From: Mesorhizobium sophorae
GTDB lineage: Bacteria > Pseudomonadota > Alphaproteobacteria > Rhizobiales > Rhizobiaceae
DNA: 64,000 nucleotides
Reading direction: 5' to 3'
NCBI RefSeq assembly: GCF_002270415.1
Contig: NZ_NNRI01000007.1
Coordinates: 248,001-312,000 of the forward strand
Shown in pieces: positions 28,245 through 36,796 of this stretch. The notes beneath the pieces are model-generated. The model had not been told where the DNA came from and did no database searches. It saw nothing but the letters and a program-made list of their open reading frames with translations. Numbering within the stretch: position 1 is the first letter of the stretch; the number at the start of each line of letters is the position of its first letter. The position numbers and the translations under genes were made by a program.

Positions 28245-29318
28245 TTAAGCCTGCTCGGTGCGTGCGGCGCGCCGGCGGCGCTCGCCCTTCTGGCTCTGCA
28301 CGATGCGCACGCGCTTGACGCGGCGCGGATCGGCATCAAGGACGTGGAATTCGAAGCCGGGGATGGCCTGCACCACCTCGCCGCGCGCCGGCACGCGGCC
28401 AAGCGTGTTGAAGATCATCCCGCCGATGGTGTCGACATATTCGCCATGTTCGCCGGCGGCGAAATCCTCGCCGATCATTTTGGCGACGTCGTCGATCTCG
28501 GCCTTGCCGTCGACGATGAAGACGCCGTCGCCGCTCTGGGTGATCATGGGCTCATCGTCGTCATGCTCGTCCTCGATGTCGCCGACCACCATCTCGACGA
28601 TGTCTTCCAGAGAGGCAAGGCCATCGGTGCCGCCATACTCGTCGATGACCAGCGCCATCTGCGTGCGTGTCGTCTGCATGCGGCCCATCAGGTCGGAGGC
28701 AAGCATCGACGGCGGCACGAACAACACCTGGCGGATCAGGTTGAGGTCGCCAATGGTGCGGGCTAGGTCGACCTGCGTGAGGTCGAGAACCGTGGCCGCA
28801 GGGGTTTTCCGTGTCGAGCGGCCCTTCTTGACGCGCGCGATCTTCGTGATGTGGGCCAGCACGTCGCGAATGTGCACCATGCCGCGCGGATCATCGAGCG
28901 TCTCGGAATAGACCGGCATGCGCGAATGGCCGGACTGCTCGAAGGTGCCCAGGAGATCGCCGAGCGTCGTCGTGATCTCGACCGCCTCGATATCGGCGCG
29001 CGGCACCATGACGTCCTCGACGCGCACTTCGCGCAAGCGCAGGATGTTGTTGAGCATGGCGCGTTCGCCTGGCGAGAAGGCGCCGGCGTCGCTCGCTGTT
29101 TCGGCAAGCGCCCCGGCGATTTCCTCACGCAGGCTGGTTCCGTTGCGCTGCCGGAACAGGCCCAGCACGCGGTCGAACAGAGAGGGACCGGCTGGCGATG
29201 TTTCGCTGGCAACGCTGCCGGTAACGGTACTCGGACTTGATCCCTCTTCCGACGTATCGGAAGCCTTGTTCGCACTGCCGGCGTCGGGGCGGGCGGCAGT
29301 CTCTGGTTTGTCGTTCAT
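28245..29318 (-). CDS. corC: CBS-domain protein of the hemolysin/CorC family
   Basis: A 357-residue cytoplasmic protein. After an acidic, Ser/Thr/Pro-rich N-terminal ~60 residues comes the family linker ERAMLNNILRLREVRVEDVMVPRADIEAVE, two CBS motifs (about 100-230; GTFEQSGHSRMPVYSETLDD and MQTTRTQMALVIDEYGGTDG), and a C-terminal CorC/HlyC domain (IGGMIFNTLGRVPARGEVV). The membrane DUF21 domain of CorB-type relatives is absent. Role in Mg2+/Co2+ efflux is inferred from Salmonella CorC. It follows ybeY by 28 bases, an old conserved neighbourhood. Confidence 0.9.
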   Translation of the reverse strand: MNDKPETAARPDAGSANKASDTSEEGSSPSTVTGSVASETSPAGPSLFDRVLGLFRQRNGTSLREEIAGALAETASDAGAFSPGERAMLNNILRLREVRVEDVMVPRADIEAVEITTTLGDLLGTFEQSGHSRMPVYSETLDDPRGMVHIRDVLAHITKIARVKKGRSTRKTPAATVLDLTQVDLARTIGDLNLIRQVLFVPPSMLASDLMGRMQTTRTQMALVIDEYGGTDGLASLEDIVEMVVGDIEDEHDDDEPMITQSGDGVFIVDGKAEIDDVAKMIGEDFAAGEHGEYVDTIGGMIFNTLGRVPARGEVVQAIPGFEFHVLDADPRRVKRVRIVQSQKGERRRRAARTEQA

Positions 29319-29346
29319 CGTCGTCCGGTCAATTGGTCAGACGTAG

Positions 29347-29853
29347 TTACGCGTAGGGATCGGGAATGGCAAGCCTCGCGAGCGCTGCGCGCTCGATGGC
29401 CTCCATCGCATCGGCCTCGGCATCGGTCTCGTGGTCATAGCCCAAAAGGTGCAGCAGGCCATGGACCACGAGATGAGTGATATGGTTCTCGACAGGCTTG
29501 TCTTCCAGTGCCGCTTCACGCGCGACCGTCTCGGCGGCGAGCACGATGTCACCCAGCATTGGCGGCAATGGAGCGCCTTGCACAAGCGGAAAAGCTGGGA
29601 AAGACAAGACGTTGGTCGGTTTGTCCTTGCCGCGCCAGCCGGCGTTGAGGGTCCGGATATGGGCGTCGTCGGAAAAAACGAGGCTGAGTTCGGAACGGCC
29701 CGCCACGCCGGTTTCGGCAAAAGCAGCCGCGACAGCGCGATCGACCAGCCGTGTTAGGCTTGCCTCATCGGGCCAATCGCCCGCTTCGACTGATATATCA
29801 ATGTCGACGGGGACCGGACGTGCCCCGTCGCCGGATATGTTGTCCTCAGGCAT
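29347..29853 (-). CDS. ybeY: Endoribonuclease YbeY
   Basis: A 168-residue metal-dependent RNase for 16S rRNA 3'-end maturation and ribosome quality control. The zinc site is [21 protein letters not shown] (HxxxHxxxxxH), preceded by the typical [11 protein letters not shown]. The N-terminal ~20 residues are acidic. It lies 17 bases after phoH on the same strand and 28 bases before corC, the common phoH-ybeY-corC order, so co-expression is expected. Confidence 0.96.
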   Translation of the reverse strand: MPEDNISGDGARPVPVDIDISVEAGDWPDEASLTRLVDRAVAAAFAETGVAGRSELSLVFSDDAHIRTLNAGWRGKDKPTNVLSFPAFPLVQGAPLPPMLGDIVLAAETVAREAALEDKPVENHITHLVVHGLLHLLGYDHETDAEADAMEAIERAALARLAIPDPYA

Positions 29854-29870
29854 GAGGCCGCATCGTCACA

Positions 29871-30920
29871 TCAATTCTCGGCGCCGAGGCCGCGCGCCAG
29901 TTTGGCATCCCGGTCATACGCCCTGACGATTTCCGCCACCAGCGGATGGCGGACGACGTCGCCATCGTTGAAGCGCACGGTTACCGCGCCGGCCACGCCG
30001 TCCAGCACGCGCAAGGCTTCGACCAGGCCGGATTTGGTGTTCGAGGGCAGGTCGATCTGGGTCGGATCGCCAGTGACGATCATGCGCGAGTTCTCGCCGA
30101 GACGGGTCAGGAACATCTTCATCTGCATCGGCGTGGTGTTCTGCGCTTCGTCGAGGATGACGGCGGCATGCGCCAGCGTGCGGCCGCGCATGAAGGCGAG
30201 CGGCGCGATCTCGATCACCTCCGCGGCAATGGCGCGCTCGACCTTGTCGGCGGGCATCATGTCGTAAAGCGCATCATAGAGTGGCCGCAGATACGGATCG
30301 ACCTTCTCCTTCATGTCGCCCGGCAGGAAGCCCAGCCGTTCGCCGGCCTCCACGGCCGGCCGCGACAGGATGATGCGTTCAACCATGCCGCGCTCAAGTA
30401 GCATCGCGGCATGCGCCACCGCCAGATAGGTCTTGCCGGTGCCGGCCGGGCCGATGCCGAACACCAGTTCCGACCGCTCCAGCGCGCGCATATAGGCGTC
30501 CTGGTTGAGCGAGCGGGCATAGATCGTCTTCTTGCGGGTGGCGATTTGGGCGGCGGAGACCTTCCCCTTGCGTTCCAGCGTCGGCAAGGTCAGCTGATCG
30601 TCGGCGGCAATCGCCATGCGCACGGCGCCGTCGACGTCGGACTGGCCGATGTCGACGCCCTTCTGGAGAATGCCGTAGAGATTGTCCAAAGCCCGGCGGG
30701 CCTGCTCGGCGGCCGACGCCGAGCCCTTTATCGTCAACTGGTTGCCGCGCGAGCGGATGTCGACGCCGAGCTTCTGCTCGAGCCTAGCCAGATTTTCGTC
30801 GAACTGACCGTAAAGGGCGCTGGCAAGCTTGTTGTTGTCGAAAGTCAGAACGATGTGCGCCATGTCAGAAGCCCCAGACGCCGGTGCCGGGGGCAGGCTC
30901 TTCACTTCTGCAGCGCTCAA
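29871..30920 (-). CDS. phoH: PhoH-like ATPase
   Basis: A 349-residue cytoplasmic NTPase, probably an RNA helicase-like partner of YbeY. Residues ~30-85 resemble a KH-like RNA-binding segment (LARLEQKLGVDIRSRGNQLT). The ATPase has Walker A FGIGPAGTGKTYLAVAHAAM near residue 158 and Walker B VILDEAQNTTPMQMKMFLTR near residue 255, with MIVTGDPTQIDLP following. The second ATG (MAHIVLTFDNNKL, 19 codons in) is an alternative start. Confidence 0.93.
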   Translation of the reverse strand: MSAAEVKSLPPAPASGASDMAHIVLTFDNNKLASALYGQFDENLARLEQKLGVDIRSRGNQLTIKGSASAAEQARRALDNLYGILQKGVDIGQSDVDGAVRMAIAADDQLTLPTLERKGKVSAAQIATRKKTIYARSLNQDAYMRALERSELVFGIGPAGTGKTYLAVAHAAMLLERGMVERIILSRPAVEAGERLGFLPGDMKEKVDPYLRPLYDALYDMMPADKVERAIAAEVIEIAPLAFMRGRTLAHAAVILDEAQNTTPMQMKMFLTRLGENSRMIVTGDPTQIDLPSNTKSGLVEALRVLDGVAGAVTVRFNDGDVVRHPLVAEIVRAYDRDAKLARGLGAEN

Positions 30921-30946
30921 CCGTCTCTCCTCATCTGCCGAGACCC

Positions 30947-32356
30947 TCAGGCCAATTCGGCGAACAGGCTGTTGTAGCCCGTCTTCGTGATTCGCACCTG
31001 GATAATGTCACCGATTTCGCCGGCCTTTTCATCAACAATAACCGGCTGCAGCCAAGGTGAGCGGCCGACCCTCTGGCCGGCCTGGCGGCCGGGCTTCTCG
31101 ATCAGCGTGTCGATGGTGCTGCCGACGAGGCTTGTGCCGAAATCCTGCTGCTGCTTCAGAAGCAAGGCCTGCAGCCGCTGCAGGCGCTCATCCTTGACCG
31201 TTTCCGGCACATGGTCAGCCATCTCGGCGCCCGGCGTGCCGGGACGCGGCGAGTATTTGAACGAGAAGGCCGAGGCATGGTTCACCTGGCGCACCAGTTC
31301 CATGGTCGCCTCGAAATCCGCCTCGGTCTCGCCCGGGAAGCCGACGATGAAGTCACCGGAAAGCGCGATATCCGGTCGCGCGGCACGAATGCGGTCGAGC
31401 AGCGTCAGATAATCCTTCGCGGTATGCCTGCGGTTCATCGCCTTGAGGATGCGGTCGGACCCGGATTGCACCGGCAGATGCAGATAGGGCATCAACGCCG
31501 GCAGATCACGATGGGCTGATATCAGTTCATCGTCCATGTCGCGCGGGTGGCTGGTGGTGTAGCGTAGCCGCGCCAGCCCTGGGATTTCGGCCAGCCTGAA
31601 CAGAAGGCTGCCAAGGCCCCATTCCTCGCCGTTTTCGCCCTCGCCATGCCAGGCATTGACGTTCTGGCCAAGCAGCGTCACCTCGCGCACACCGGCTTCG
31701 GCCAGCCGCTGCGCCTCGGCAACGATCTGCGCCACCGGCCGCGACACTTCGGAGCCCCTGGTGTAAGGCACGACGCAGAAGGTGCAGAACTTGTCGCAGC
31801 CTTCCTGCACGGTGAGGAACGCGGTGACGCCGCGCTTGATGACCTCGGCGCGCTTGGGCTGCGGCAGATGCTCGAACTTGTCCTCTATGGCGTAGTCGGT
31901 CTCGACGATCTTTTCGCCGCCGCGCACCCGCGCCAGCACGTCGGGCAGCCGGTGATAGGTCTGCGGGCCGATGACCAGATCGACGGCCGGCGAACGGCGG
32001 ATGATCTCGGCCCCTTCGGCCTGCGCCACGCAGCCGGCGACGCCGACCAGCATCTCGCGGCCTGCCACGGCGCGTTCCGCCTTCATATCGCGGATACGGC
32101 CGAGCTCGGAATAGACCTTTTCGGCCGCCTTCTCCCTGATATGGCAGGTGTTGAGCAGCACCAGATCGGCCTCGCCGATGGCATCGGTGGCAGTATAGCC
32201 GTCGGCGGCCAGCGCATCGGCCATGCGCTGTGAATCATAGACGTTCATCTGGCAGCCATAGGTCTTGATGAAGACCTTTCTGGTGGCTGCCGCCGGCACG
32301 GCCATCGCTTCGGCCGCGGCGTCGATGTCGTCACGCTCTATCGTGTTCAAGTCCAT
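30947..32356 (-). CDS. miaB: tRNA-2-methylthio-N6-isopentenyladenosine37 methylthiotransferase MiaB
   Basis: A 469-residue radical-SAM enzyme adding a methylthio group to i6A37 of tRNAs. The N-terminal domain has [17 protein letters not shown] and two further cysteines ([20 protein letters not shown]) for the auxiliary 4Fe-4S cluster; the radical-SAM cluster is [15 protein letters not shown] near residue 185; a TRAM domain ends the protein. The ATG starting [14 protein letters not shown] is taken; 24 earlier codons are open. Next to phoH-ybeY, the usual context. Confidence 0.95.
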   Translation of the reverse strand: MDLNTIERDDIDAAAEAMAVPAAATRKVFIKTYGCQMNVYDSQRMADALAADGYTATDAIGEADLVLLNTCHIREKAAEKVYSELGRIRDMKAERAVAGREMLVGVAGCVAQAEGAEIIRRSPAVDLVIGPQTYHRLPDVLARVRGGEKIVETDYAIEDKFEHLPQPKRAEVIKRGVTAFLTVQEGCDKFCTFCVVPYTRGSEVSRPVAQIVAEAQRLAEAGVREVTLLGQNVNAWHGEGENGEEWGLGSLLFRLAEIPGLARLRYTTSHPRDMDDELISAHRDLPALMPYLHLPVQSGSDRILKAMNRRHTAKDYLTLLDRIRAARPDIALSGDFIVGFPGETEADFEATMELVRQVNHASAFSFKYSPRPGTPGAEMADHVPETVKDERLQRLQALLLKQQQDFGTSLVGSTIDTLIEKPGRQAGQRVGRSPWLQPVIVDEKAGEIGDIIQVRITKTGYNSLFAELA

Positions 32357-32439
32357 CCGGCGGCTTCTAACGCCTTTCCGTGACAAAAAACAGACGATTC
32401 TCCGCGCAGCCGTCACGCACTGGCGCACCCATCACCAGT

Positions 32440-33240
32440 CTACCGGCTCGGGCGCGGATCGGCGAGTGCCGCCTGCATCATCGCGCGCACCTGGCTTTCC
32501 ATCAGCTTCGACGTTTCCTTGCGGTTCGAGCCCTTGGAAAAGGCGATCGGTTCGCCGAAATGCACCTCGACGTCGAGTGCCCCCTCCTTCAGCAACACCT
32601 TGAGATGCGGCATCAGGTCTTCATCGCCGATCCAGGCGGCAAGCGGCCGGTGCCGACGGCCGAGCGGCACGCCGTGCAGGCGCGTGTAGGCGATCGCCAC
32701 CGGCTGGATGAAGACCTGTTCGGCCGCGCCTTCTGAAATCGCCATCGAGGCGGCGCCAAACAGCGTGCTCTTGAAGGGCAGGACGATGTTGCCGTCGCCG
32801 GTCGATCCCTCGGCGAACAGCACCATGGCGTCGCCCTTGGCCATGCGGCTGGCGATCTCGCTTGCCTGGTCGCCGGACGAACGCTTGCGCTCGCGCTCGA
32901 TGAAAACGGTGCGCTGCAGCTTCGACAGCATGCCGATCAGCGGCCAGCCTTCCATATCGGCTCTGGCGATGAACTTCACATCGACCATTGAGCCTAGCAC
33001 CATGATGTCGGTCCAGGAGATGTGATTGGACGCGACCAGCAGTGGACGTTTGTCGGACAGCGCACCCTTGACATGGATGCGCATCCCCAACGCCCGGACG
33101 ATCAGCCTGTGCCAGATCTTGAGGATGAAGGTCTCCGGCCACCAGCCGGTCTTCATCGACAGGATCTGCAACGGCACCAGGACCAGCGAACCGGCGGCGA
33201 CGAGGCCCAGCGCTAGGAAGATCCTGATTTTTCCGTTCAT
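32440..33240 (-). CDS. Lysophospholipid/lyso-ornithine lipid acyltransferase (PlsC family)
   Basis: A 266-residue membrane acyltransferase. An N-terminal hydrophobic segment (IFLALGLVAAGSLVLVPLQIL) precedes the HX4D catalytic motif in ASNHISWTDIMV near residue 72, and FAEGSTGDGN near residue 142 is the acceptor-binding motif. PlsC makes phosphatidic acid from lysophosphatidic acid. From memory, the rhizobial gene at this position beside miaB is olsA, which acylates lyso-ornithine lipid; the motif set cannot tell the two apart, so no symbol is given. Whether a second plsC exists lies outside the window. Confidence 0.85.
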   Translation of the reverse strand: MNGKIRIFLALGLVAAGSLVLVPLQILSMKTGWWPETFILKIWHRLIVRALGMRIHVKGALSDKRPLLVASNHISWTDIMVLGSMVDVKFIARADMEGWPLIGMLSKLQRTVFIERERKRSSGDQASEIASRMAKGDAMVLFAEGSTGDGNIVLPFKSTLFGAASMAISEGAAEQVFIQPVAIAYTRLHGVPLGRRHRPLAAWIGDEDLMPHLKVLLKEGALDVEVHFGEPIAFSKGSNRKETSKLMESQVRAMMQAALADPRPSR

Positions 33241-33325
33241 ACAGTCCCGGCCCTGCCGTTACAGCGCCGCGCGTCCTCTTTGGAAGCGCTGGGGACACTA
33301 TAACCCTTGGATTTGGCGCTTCTGG

Positions 33326-33820
33326 CTAGCGAAGATCGCGGCGCATGACAAGCGCCCCGGTCGGTCCGTGCTCGGACGACCTGTAGTAATTGGGGCGTTT
33401 GCCGACTTCGCGGAAGCCCAGTCGCCGGTAGAGGGCTATCGCCGCGACGTTGGTCTCGTCGACCTCGAGGAACAGCGCTTCGGCGCGCTGAGCGTGCAGT
33501 TCGCGCAGCACAGCATCCATCAACTGCCAGCCCAGTCCCTGCCGGCGATGCGAGCGCGCCACCGCGACGGTCAGGATCTCGCCCTCACCGGCCGCCAGCC
33601 TGGCCAGCACGAAGCCGACCGGCGGCTTGGCGCCCTGCCCGGTCTCGCGCGCGGCGTAGCCGAACACGGTGTCCTGTTCGAGCAAGGCAGCGAATTCGCC
33701 GTCGGTCCAGGGGCGGACAAAATCCTCGCGATGCAGCAGCGAGACCGCCGGGCTGTCGGTGATCCTCAGCGGCTCGAGCGCATAGTCCCGGCGGCGTGGT
33801 TGGAGAAAAGGTATGCGCAT
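33326..33820 (-). CDS. rimI: Ribosomal protein S18-alanine N-acetyltransferase RimI-like
   Basis: A 164-residue GNAT enzyme. The acetyl-CoA loop is AVARSHRRQGLGWQLMDAVL near residue 90, followed by LEVDETNVAAIALYRRLGFREVGKRPNYY, the typical RimI ending. The start codon overlaps the tsaB stop (TAATG), pointing to translational coupling; tsaB-rimI adjacency is widespread. RimI acetylates S18 in E. coli; other N-termini are possible here. Confidence 0.9.
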   Translation of the reverse strand: MRIPFLQPRRRDYALEPLRITDSPAVSLLHREDFVRPWTDGEFAALLEQDTVFGYAARETGQGAKPPVGFVLARLAAGEGEILTVAVARSHRRQGLGWQLMDAVLRELHAQRAEALFLEVDETNVAAIALYRRLGFREVGKRPNYYRSSEHGPTGALVMRRDLR

Positions 33821-34497
33821 TAGTTTTGTTGCCTTGACAAAATGAACCCAGCCTGTGGCTTGGCGTCCGCGCCACGCAAATAAAGCGGTTTCGGCCTTTC
33901 GCCCTCGCCCTTGCCGGCCGCTAGGCGAGCGTAGGTGAGAATGTCGGCGGTGGCCGTCTCGGGGCCGATATCGAAGGCGCGCCCTGCTGAGGCAGCGATT
34001 TGCGCAGCCGCGGTGCCGGCGAGCACCGAAGCGCTTTCCGTCGCCATGGCCACGGCACTCGCCAGTGTGGTCACAGCCGGACCGTAAGTCAAAGCTGACA
34101 TTTCATCGAAAAGGGCAGCGTGGAGTTCCTCGCGGCCGGCGTCGAGCGCCGGCAGTACGGTACGGCCGGGAAATCTCGCTGCTGCCTCGGCGGCCAGCGC
34201 CTCCAGCGTCGTCACCCCGATCGCCGGAACCTTCAGCGCCAGCGCCAGGCCGCGCGCGGTCGAGACGCCGACGCGCAAGCCGGTGAAGGAGCCGGGACCG
34301 ACAGAGACGGCGATGACGCCGAGACCGGCATAGTCGGTTGCGCCTGCCTTCAGCGTTTCAGCGATGGCGGCCATCAGGTGCTCAGCATGGCCCTTGCCGA
34401 GATCGAGCACCGAACGGCCAAGCTCCTGCTTCGCCTCGGTGTCATAGACGCAAGCGGCGCAGAGGTTGGCGGCACAGTCGATGGCAAGCAATTTCAT
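33820..34497 (-). CDS. tsaB: tRNA threonylcarbamoyladenosine biosynthesis protein TsaB
   Basis: A 225-residue ASKHA-fold protein that works with TsaD and TsaE in making t6A37 of ANN-reading tRNAs. The ATPase-fold start MKLLAIDCAANLCAACVYD, the segment HAEHLMAAIAETL, and VSVGPGSFTGLRVGVSTARG are characteristic. The proteolytically inactive TsaB lacks the metal-binding His pair of TsaD. Coupled to rimI. The next gene upstream on this strand belongs to the iron cluster and ends 110 bases away, so tsaB likely starts its own transcript. Confidence 0.94.
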   Translation of the reverse strand: MKLLAIDCAANLCAACVYDTEAKQELGRSVLDLGKGHAEHLMAAIAETLKAGATDYAGLGVIAVSVGPGSFTGLRVGVSTARGLALALKVPAIGVTTLEALAAEAAARFPGRTVLPALDAGREELHAALFDEMSALTYGPAVTTLASAVAMATESASVLAGTAAAQIAASAGRAFDIGPETATADILTYARLAAGKGEGERPKPLYLRGADAKPQAGFILSRQQN

Positions 34498-34607
34498 GAA
34501 ACGACCGGTTCGAGAAACAATTCCCTGTGCCCGCCACGGCCCGCCACCGCAAGGGGATAGTGCATAATTTGTTAAGCGGCTTCGGTTCGGCTTGGCCGGA
34601 AAAGTAG

Positions 34608-35714
34608 CTACGCGGCCCGTTCGATGCGCAGCATATGGTTGTCCCAGACATAGTCCGGTTCGGAGCGTATCGCTCCGCTGCCCTCGATGATTTCGCCGGC
34701 GCCTGTGGTCGCCATGAAGCTCGTTCCGTCGGGTGCCACGCCGCAGACCTCGACCAGCGCGCTGTTCGAGACGACCCGGCCGCTCGCCGCGTCGATCACC
34801 ACAAGCGAATTGCCTTCCGGTGAAGAGACGGCGACGGTGCCGGCAACCGGATTGGCGGCGACCGACCCGATATAGTTGCGGAAGCCGGACAGCACGTCCT
34901 GCGGCATGTCGAGCAGTTGCAACTCCTTGCCACGCGCGGCGCGGCCGACCAGCAGCGGACGATCGGTGCCCGGCCCCCTGTACTGACAGCCGAACCAGAC
35001 GGTGCCGGACCGGTCGGTATCCATGTGGCGGATCGACAGCTGGTGCAGTGCCGCCGGCAGTTCGTGCTTCTCGATGAGGTCTCCGGTGACGCGGTCGATC
35101 AGCACATAGGACGGCTTCATGGTGGCGATGTTGAGCTCGGCGCGGCCATAGTCCGGATGGGTCTCGATGCCGCCATTGGCAACCGCAATCGTCTTGCCGT
35201 CGCCCAGGAGCAGAAGCTCGTGCGGACCCATGCCATAGGTCGGGAATTCGCCGATGCGGCTGAATTTCGCCCGCGCATCGTAGATACCGACCACACCGGC
35301 GGCATTGTCGAAATCATTCTCGGTTGCATAGAGCAAAGCGCCGTCGGGCGAGAACACGCCATGGCCGAAGAAATGCCGGCCGGTGATGCTGGTGATGGTC
35401 AGCGGCTTCTCGCGGCCCGAATGATCGAAGACCACGGCGAAAGTGCCCGGCTGGCGAGCGAAGACCACGGAGCGCTTCGAGACCGGATCGAAAGTGACGT
35501 CGTGGCCGCGATCGGGCAGGTCGATCGCATGCAGGAGCTTGCCGGCCTCGGACAGGACGGCCGCGCCATAACTGCCGTCGCGCTTGACAAAGGCGGTAGC
35601 GAAGACGGCGTCGGCCGCCAGTGTCGTTGTCCAAGCCGACGGCGCCATCGCGGCGGCAAAACCAGTGCCTGCGGCCCGGAGGAAATCGCGGCGGTCGATC
35701 AGCGGCGTACGCAT
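34608..35714 (-). CDS. DUF1513 family Tat-exported protein of the iron cluster
   Basis: A 368-residue protein with a twin-arginine signal (LIDRRDFLRAAGTGFAAAM), so it is exported folded, perhaps with a cofactor. The rest looks like a seven-bladed beta-propeller: repeated blades such as GHDVTFDPVSKRSVVFARQP, GHGVFSPDGALLYATENDFD, GPHELLLLGDGKTIAVANGG. The DUF1513 family regularly occurs last in clusters with imelysins and a di-heme cytochrome. Its gene starts two bases after the short imelysin stop. A part in periplasmic iron uptake is inferred from context only. Confidence 0.87.
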   Translation of the reverse strand: MRTPLIDRRDFLRAAGTGFAAAMAPSAWTTTLAADAVFATAFVKRDGSYGAAVLSEAGKLLHAIDLPDRGHDVTFDPVSKRSVVFARQPGTFAVVFDHSGREKPLTITSITGRHFFGHGVFSPDGALLYATENDFDNAAGVVGIYDARAKFSRIGEFPTYGMGPHELLLLGDGKTIAVANGGIETHPDYGRAELNIATMKPSYVLIDRVTGDLIEKHELPAALHQLSIRHMDTDRSGTVWFGCQYRGPGTDRPLLVGRAARGKELQLLDMPQDVLSGFRNYIGSVAANPVAGTVAVSSPEGNSLVVIDAASGRVVSNSALVEVCGVAPDGTSFMATTGAGEIIEGSGAIRSEPDYVWDNHMLRIERAA

Positions 35715-35716
35715 GC

Positions 35717-36796
35717 TCAGTCTCCGTCGAGCGACGAGAACCCAGCGGTGAGGCCGAATTCGGCGGTCAGCCTCGAGCCGATCAGGGTCGACAGGCTGGA
35801 GGTAATCAGCGCGAGATGGTCGAGCTTTTCGCGCAACGCCGGATCGGCAAGTGCCTTGTCGATCGGACCGCCGACCGCCTTGGCGGTGGCGACACCGTTG
35901 ACCAACTGGATATGGATCGATTCCGCCATCCAGCGCGCGTCCGGCGGCAGCGCGTCACCGAGCTTCGAGGCCTGGAACAGATTGTCTATTCCCGACAGAT
36001 TGGCGGCCAGCGAATTGGTGGTGTTCTGCGACCGCCAGTAGATTGCTTGCCTGGGCTTGTCCGCATCCGGCTTGCCGCCGAAAAAGCCCTTCAGGCGCAC
36101 GTCGCGCACCATTTCCAGTTCATTAATGAGAACACCGACCAGTTCGGTCACCGCTTCGTTGCCGTCGCGATAAAGCGCATTCTGCGGCCCCGGATTAGCC
36201 CAAAGGGCGGCAAAACCGTCAGGCTTGTTCCAGGCGGCGCTTACCTCGCCGGCCATGGTTTCGATGTTGCCGGCAACCGCGGCGCCATAGGCACAACGAT
36301 AGGGATCGGCCTTGCCCGTCAACGCCTCGGCGCCATCACCGTAAAGGACGAATTCCAGCGCGCCCAGCCCCTGCATGGCGACGCTCTTGCCGGCCAGCTG
36401 TGCCGGATCGGTTGCTGTCGGGTCCTTGTCGGACAGCGCCGCCTGCACCTGCTTCAGGCCGATGCTCTTGCGGTCCGGCCAAAACAGCATGCGCTCCAGC
36501 CGGTTGTTCTCCTTGATCGGCCCGAACCCGATGATCTCGGCTGACGACCAGGCATCGACCGTCGCCGAAAACTGGGCCCGCGCCGCATCGAGGTCTTCTT
36601 GAGAGGGCGCGGCGCAGAGCGTGTGCATTGACTTGGTCAACCGGCCGGCGTGGTCGTGCAGGCTGGCATAGGCCGGGCGGACAAAGCCGTCGATTGCCCG
36701 CTGGATGATTTCGGAGGCTTTCACAGTCGCCGACGCCGGGACGATACCCAGCAGGGCCAGCGGCAGAACAAGAACCAGTGCAGAGCGCTTGAGCAT
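35717..36796 (-). CDS. Imelysin-family periplasmic protein, short form
   Basis: A 359-residue protein with signal peptide (ALVLVLPLALLGIVPASATV). Imelysin-like helices follow: AFVRPAYASLHDHAGRL, DAWSSAEIIGFGPIKENNRLERMLFWPD. The family GxHxxE motif is degenerate: the matching stretch reads MQGLGALEFVLYG, with glycine in place of histidine while the glutamate is kept. Such proteins bind or sense iron at the periplasm; EfeO-like function is only inferred. Its start overlaps the di-heme gene stop (TAATG), so translation is probably coupled. Confidence 0.87.
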   Translation of the reverse strand: MLKRSALVLVLPLALLGIVPASATVKASEIIQRAIDGFVRPAYASLHDHAGRLTKSMHTLCAAPSQEDLDAARAQFSATVDAWSSAEIIGFGPIKENNRLERMLFWPDRKSIGLKQVQAALSDKDPTATDPAQLAGKSVAMQGLGALEFVLYGDGAEALTGKADPYRCAYGAAVAGNIETMAGEVSAAWNKPDGFAALWANPGPQNALYRDGNEAVTELVGVLINELEMVRDVRLKGFFGGKPDADKPRQAIYWRSQNTTNSLAANLSGIDNLFQASKLGDALPPDARWMAESIHIQLVNGVATAKAVGGPIDKALADPALREKLDHLALITSSLSTLIGSRLTAEFGLTAGFSSLDGD

